From: Mortierella sp. BCC40632
Lineage: Eukaryota > Mortierellomycota > Mortierellomycetes > Mortierellales > Mortierellaceae
Direction of reading: 5' to 3'
DNA: 64,000 nucleotides
Assembly: GCA_011634665.1 (NCBI GenBank)
Contig: WAEK01000006.1
Span: 2,672,001-2,736,000, forward strand
Part shown: positions 56,963 to 64,000 of the stretch, piece after piece
How positions within the stretch are numbered: the first letter of the stretch is position 1
Layout: every line of letters begins with the position of its first letter
Position numbers and translations under genes: made by a program
The notes under the pieces: generated by a model
Database searches by the model: none
What the model was told of the DNA's origin: nothing
What the model saw: the letters and a program-made list of their open reading frames with translations, nothing else

Positions 56963-59900
56963 CTAATAAAACATGCCCCTAATCTTGCCGGTAAACTCTA
57001 CCGCGCGCGTCAACTTGATGAAAGAAGTATTACCATTTGAATCACTAGTGCTCTTCTTCTTAGAATCTGGATGATTTGTTGAGAGCCATTCCTTCAAAAC
57101 TGTATTTGATTCCACTGGCCGGACCTTGTCATCAACTGTACCAACGGTGATATGGAGAATCGCTTGAATAGTTTCAGGCGGTTGACTACTTTGATTCCGC
57201 TTGGCACTTGACACCCTAAAGGAAATGACTCGACTCGTCCATACAATGTAGTCCACATATGCAGTACACTCGACATTATCCACCACTGCAGAGTTTTGAG
57301 CCAATGGAGGCGAGGAAGAAGAAGAAGGCGCTGTTGCTACTACTGCTGTGGGGCCGGGCAAGGGCGAAGAGACCGAGGAGCCTGATGTGCCATTCCCGAT
57401 TGTGGAGTCGTAGAGTTCCTTGCGGTAGTTTTGCCATAACGCCTCCGCTCTCCTTGACTTTTCAGGGTCTTCATTGACTCGTGCCGAGGAATGGATGAGT
57501 GTGATATGGTGAGCAGGCCCAATTCGACCCTTTTGACGCCACGCCGCTACCTGATCCCTGAGCTGAATCCACTCTTTGCTATCACGGGGTCCTAGAGCGT
57601 CACTCGGGAGTGACAGACTATCCTTAGGGAGCTCGGCAAACTGCTTGTCCAAAAAGTCTAGGACCGAGTTATTCTCCAGTACGATTCCAAAGTACTTTGG
57701 CTCTCGAGCCTTTTTGGGCTTTTCAGAATCTGGGGCTCCTACTAACGATCCTTCCGCCTCGGCTTTAGACCTCTTCTCTTGCTTATCCTGCTGAGCTTTA
57801 TGGAATTTCTCTGCTTCGCCAGTAGTGACACGATGTGGCTTCCACTCTTCACGTGCATATCTCACGGCCTCCTTGATCTGCGCCTGGGTGGGTATTGCGT
57901 GGTTGCCGATCCCTCCAGCTCCCAGTACTGGGATAGCAAACTCTTTCACGATTCGTTCCACGTAATCAAGAGATTCTTCGCCAATCTGGCTACTGATAAT
58001 GACGCTAAAGTTGGAGTCCGGCTCAGTCAGTGGGTCCAAGGGCTCGAATCCTCTCAAGAACCTTTGAATCACAATGTCAAAGTCCGGGCAATACTCGGGT
58101 GTAAGTGTTTGATGATTTGGTCCGCGAGACTTGACACGCTCGATTCCGATATCCCGCATCTTGGCAATCGGTATATTGTCATGCGACCAGTAGAGAGCCA
58201 CAAAGCGCGTCTTTGGGTATTCTTCCTGTACGGCACTAATGATCCGCTGACGATGCGCATACTCAAAGTTGTTGCGATCGGCAATAACCACCATATTAAC
58301 CTTCAGCTGCTTTACAACTTCGTTGATAAAACTCTGACCGGGTCGTTTTCGGACATGATTAAAGTCATCGCTGCTGACATGAGTCCATCCAAACAACTTG
58401 TTTAAAGCAACACCAACTGTCGTCTTTCCACAGCCAATTGTTGCAATCGGGATGATCACTGTCCGCTGAAAGTCTCCGGCCATGATTGAGCCCTTGGAAT
58501 CGTTCTTCGTGACAGATGCGAGGGCTGCATTCTGTTCATTGGGCGACTTGAGCTCCCACTCTTTCAAAAACATGTCGCGGATAGCAATGATGCCTTGATT
58601 CTTGTTATAGTTGACAAACAATTCGGGTTGTTTCTTCATCAGTGCCTTCACAAACTCGACATATTTCTCTGTCAACGGGTATTTCATCCGAATCTTGGCT
58701 GGCGTCTCTGTCTCGGCTTTGGTCGCTCCTGCCTTTCCTGCCTTGTTGCCCTTTGTCTCTCCAGTCGCTTTCTTGGTCTCAATTGACCAGAGACGCTTTG
58801 TGACTTCTCTCCATTCGCGATACATCAAGTAGGGCTCATCGTACTTGATCTTGAAGAAATGCGTCTTTCCAGCGCCAACGTTGCCATGCTTGACCGTGCA
58901 TCGGACCACAAATCCTTCTACTGCCCGGTTGTCGTATTCGCCTGCATTTCGAACCTTGTCTGCAAATGCTACGACCTGCTCATACTTGTCAAATGTCACA
59001 TATTCAGTAACCTGGAATCCCCATTCTTTGGCCACTTCCTGCACCTTCTTGCTGGGCATTGTCTGAAAGTCTGCGGTGTTGTAGTTTAATCCATGAAGAT
59101 AAAGGCCAGCCTTGTCTACAGGATATTCCAACACGTGTTCCTCAAAGCTATCATCGCACAACTAATGAGAAAGAAATTCATCGCGAATGTTAGTAGGCGT
59201 GCCTATCGATCTATTGGGCATTTGAATCATGAAAGCTCCTGCCTTTCCCCCCTCCATGTCATCGACACTCACCTCTGCAACAGCAGTGAGATTCTGACTC
59301 CAAAGCCATCGTCCAAACTCCTTCACGGTCTTGCCCTTGGCAGCGAGGGAGCGCTCAAGCCACTCCTTGCCCTTTGTTGAGTGACTGACAACAGGTTGTT
59401 GTACCGTTCCATCCGCGTTGTCATTGTTCTGACCAAGGTTGATCTTGGGGTCAAGAGTGCCCATGAAGTGCTTGCTGCTGACCACACAACCACCTTCAGG
59501 CCCGACAAATTCTGGCGGCATTCCCGACATGAAGATAATACAGCCATTCTCTTTCAGCGTGACCTCGTATGGTCCTTCTGTCTGCTTCTCAAGCCATCCC
59601 TCTTTGGTCCTTTCTACTTCGCCAACATTGAAGAACTTGTCGTAGCCGCGAATCAAAATACGGTAGTGGGTCTGATCCTCTTCTTCAGTCATCGAAGGAG
59701 AACCGTGCGTCTCAGCGGTAATCTTGGTTTGTGTTACTGTCGTCTGCTCCGCCTTGGGCTTGGATGACGATGACTCGGCCGTAAACTTCAGATCATCTTC
59801 CCGGTAGGTAAAGAGACCTCGTGCAAGTGACGGCAGAGTTCCCTTGCTATACTCGAATTCGTTCATCCTCCAAGAGGTCACATCAAGAGTTCTTTCCTTG

Positions 59901-60235
59901 GCCTTATCCTTTGCATGGTCGTTCTTTTTCTTGGTTTCTGCTGAATTCTCGCCTTCGACATCATTGGATGGGTTATCAGAGGAGTATACAGGAGTCGCGT
60001 TCCCGAATGAGTCGAGCTCAAAGTGGTTGTCACGGACCAGGTTGCGGCCTCGCTTGGAGGAAGCACCTTTCACTCTACTGTCGGCGTAAACAACAAGTTC
60101 GCGGACAAGTCTGTCTGTGCGGTCGCGGTCACTAAGAGTGTCATGGGGACGTTTCTCGTCGGCATGGATACGGGTTTGTTCCAGTTGTTTCGTCAATTGA
60201 TTCATGTTGCTGGTCTGATTCTGTGATGCTACCAT
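56963..60235 (-). CDS. TRL1: Fungal tRNA ligase (ligase, kinase and cyclic phosphodiesterase)
   Basis: Two exons on the minus strand, 60235-59273 and 59161-56963, giving 1,053 aa. It heals and seals tRNA half-molecules after intron removal and, in fungi, HAC1 mRNA in the unfolded-protein response. The donor GAG|GTGAGT joins to TTAG|TTGTGC, giving LTAVAELCDDSFEEHVLEY. The adenylyltransferase domain has KENG with nucleophile Lys228, plus motif V HFFKIKYDEPYLMYREW. The kinase P-loop is TIGCGKTT (about 562-569). The phosphodiesterase has two HxT motifs, HHIT near 872 and HIT near 991. The protein is about 200 residues longer than yeast Trl1, through a charged N-terminal extension of roughly 100 residues and low-complexity inserts. 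Confidence 0.95.
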
Positions 60236-60834
60236 GGAGTGCGGAAGAAAAGATGGTAAAAAGTGGTAATCAGGGATTGAAGATTATAGGGAGGGGGGTA
60301 ATGAGTAGCGGTGATGGTGGGAATCTCCAAGCGTTGGAACGAAGGCGGGAAAAGCGGGTGCTAGGGGTGATGTTGTCTAACTTGGACCTTTTATTTCTAC
60401 ACCTGACCGAAGCCCCAAAACCCCATTTGACTGCTCTCACATTTTTTTTTTTTTTATTTTTTTGTCCCCAGATGGTTTGTTTGACTGCGGCAAAGCATGA
60501 GGCGATGCCATGAATATTTCTAGGGCGTCAATCGAGGCGCGGCTTGTTTCCGCGGGTCATTGCCGCAGTCGGGGAAGTTACAGAGTCAAAATGATTTCCA
60601 CTTGCCAGGGGCTTCTATGGCTCTTTTTGCCGCATCAACTAACCTATTGCATTTCATGCCGCCTTGATCGGAGCCTTCAAGTCGGCTATGCTCCCTCTTA
60701 TCCATAAATGAACATAGATCGGCTCTGTTGTCTGTGTGCTGATCGTTTAGCTAGAATAACAAGGAAACCCCGCCAACAACGACCTCTTATCTTAACCCAC
60801 TCAGAGATTCTTTCTCCTCCTTAATCTTTAATGG

Positions 60835-61937
60835 CTATTGATATCGAGGTCGATTTGTATAATTGTCGGGGTCACGCCCATACGAAAACCTTCTGGCCCC
60901 ACCTCCAAGACTACTACGATAGTTTCCGGTTAGACCGCCTCCATATCCACGAGAAAGAGATAAAATAGATTTGTTTCCTGTGGCAGCCTGATACTCTTCG
61001 CGAGCATTCGAGGTCCTGGATGAGAGTGGCGGGCGTGATGTGCTCCTATAGAGCGGGCTCCGTAAAGTATTATTGCTGCTTCGTCTGCTAAGGGTATTGC
61101 CGCCACTGTTGTTATTGTTGAGACTGGATCCGAGTTCGTTATTTTCATCGTTGGAAACTAGGCGGCCTGAGTCGCCACTGCTGAAGCCCGCTGTATTGGC
61201 ATATAACGACGACCTCCGGTGTGGCTGTTGCGTGTATGAGTAATGAGATATTGACTGTTGGAGTGGATCCTGTTGGAGGTAGAGTCGCTCATGTTGATAT
61301 GTCCGTGGGCGCTGAGGCTGTGATACATGAACATTATCCTCTAGCTCTTGTTGACCTTGAGTCTGGCCGTGATCATGTTCCTGAGCGTGGTCAATTTCAT
61401 TTGCTTCCTCTTGAACTTCTGGATGCTGTTCGAAATGAGTGTATTCTTGATGTTGCTCCTGGATCTGCTCCTGGATCTGCTCCTGCTGTTGCTGTTGCTG
61501 TAGTTGCTGCTGTCCATCTTCTTGATCGTCTTGATCCTGCCCTTGCATTGTCACAGCATAAACTGAAGACTATTTAAGAGAGTTAGAGTGGTCTGTTTTG
61601 TAGTGGTGCCGTTCTCTGGCCTTCAGGCCCACCATTTTGTGATAAAGTCATCGCCCTTGAGGATGGGATATACCTTGAAAAAAGTGTAGACGAGCCCCAT
61701 CTTGCGCTCCACTATCCTCATCTTGTCAATGAGTTGTGTAATGTCCACTGCATTCATCTCCTGTAACGTATCATTGATCTGTCAGGAAGTAGGTCAGGTT
61801 TTCAACGCATTCCCCAGTTAGCTTCTCCATGCACTGCAAAGTACGCGAATCATGTAAGCTGCCAGGTTCCGTCGAATTACATGGTGTAGTGTAGCTGCAA
61901 GCTTGGCATACTCTCCCAAGAGCTCTTTTGATGACAT
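60835..61937 (-). CDS. DAD3: DASH/Dam1 complex subunit Dad3 with long Gln/Ser-rich tail
   Basis: Three exons on the minus strand, 61937-61881, 61778-61674 and 61569-60835, giving 298 aa. Spliced, the first 65 residues read LLGEYAKLAATLHH-INDTLQEMN, then QLIDKMRIVERKMGLVYTFFK-SSVYAV. This is the whole Dad3 family core (LxEYxKLAxxL ... LRxLERKxGLVxTLFKxSVY). Dad3 is a small subunit of the ring that couples kinetochores to microtubules, normally about 80-100 aa. Here the frame continues for 230 residues: poly-Gln (LQQQQQQEQIQEQIQEQ), acidic/His-rich, then Ser/Asn/Arg/Gly-rich (RRSSNNTLRSPLYRSTSRPP). The tail is co-linear in exon 3 with the SVYAV end of the core, so it is likely translated. Confidence 0.85.
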
Positions 61938-62271
61938 GGCGCTATTTAGATGACAGCTATGCTCTTCCTGGGTTGGCTATGATATCGAGCGTGTAGAGTT
62001 TTGCTATTCCTGCCTAGAGGTGTCCTGATCCTAATCGAACATCAGCAGCGGGACGCGGTGTCTCCCTACTATACGACTTTCCTGGCTGGGCTCAAAGCCA
62101 CTTTTTTTTCCCCAATGGCTCTGGCATTTTAGACTTTTCTATAAATGCCTTGGGATGAGAGCGTGAGGTTCTATTTCCATCAACTTTCAGGACATCTCTC
62201 TCTTTTCATCTCGGAGCAACTTCAGGGCAAGGATTACTTTCTTACGACAAGAACAGCGAATCCACGAGGCC
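61938..62271. promoter_or_regulatory. Divergent intergenic region DAD3 / ALG8
   Basis: 334 bp between opposing start codons. It must hold both promoters. No clear core element is seen. Confidence 0.35.

Positions 62272-64000
<1,729 letters not shown>

Overview
The window is eukaryotic nuclear DNA, almost certainly fungal. Protein genes carry short GT-AG introns, there are two type II nuclear tRNA genes, and the gene set includes fungal markers: a trifunctional tRNA ligase of the Trl1 type, the DASH-complex subunit Dad3, Alg8 and a conventional class II myosin. Gene style, very long homopolymer and (CT)n tracts, RNase H-bearing LINEs and a Fanzor relic suggest Mucoromycota in the broad sense, perhaps Mortierellaceae. 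That placement is inference, not read from a marker.

Layout. 1-8868 is gene-poor, rich in microsatellites and poly-A/T, and becomes the pyrimidine-rich leader of an 11-finger C2H2 protein (8869-11704). 11705-17580 shows no gene. 17581-31567 is a transposon-rich block bounded by two tRNA genes: tRNA-Leu(CAA) on the minus strand and tRNA-Ser(AGA) on the plus strand. It holds a 7.2-kb LINE with a perfect 20-bp target duplication, a divergent older LINE tail, a decayed Fanzor (eukaryotic TnpB-like) gene, and two further LINE tails, one inserted at the 5' edge of the other. At both tRNA genes the LINE 5' end faces the tRNA 5' flank, with the target site about 92 and 121 bp upstream.

32110-64000 is a compact housekeeping island. 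In order: an O-fucosyltransferase-like type II membrane protein (-), an FYRN/FYRC nuclear protein (+), ribose-phosphate pyrophosphokinase (+), eEF1B-gamma (+), class II myosin heavy chain (-), CCT3 chaperonin (-), peptidyl-tRNA hydrolase (+), a young 3.2-kb element with 371-bp LTRs and an unfamiliar Gag-like ORF, tRNA ligase (-), Dad3 with a large Q-rich tail (-), and the 5' part of ALG8 (+, running off the window). Exon joins for these genes were derived by hand; every complete gene gives an uninterrupted frame. The ALG8 intron 1 acceptor is the one junction I could not resolve.

The housekeeping genes do not form one pathway, although translation and protein folding are well represented (eEF1B-gamma, CCT3, Pth1, Trl1). 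Several pairs share short divergent or convergent intergenic regions. The most interesting signals are the tRNA-upstream LINE cluster, the Fanzor relic and the LTR element with its novel ORF.
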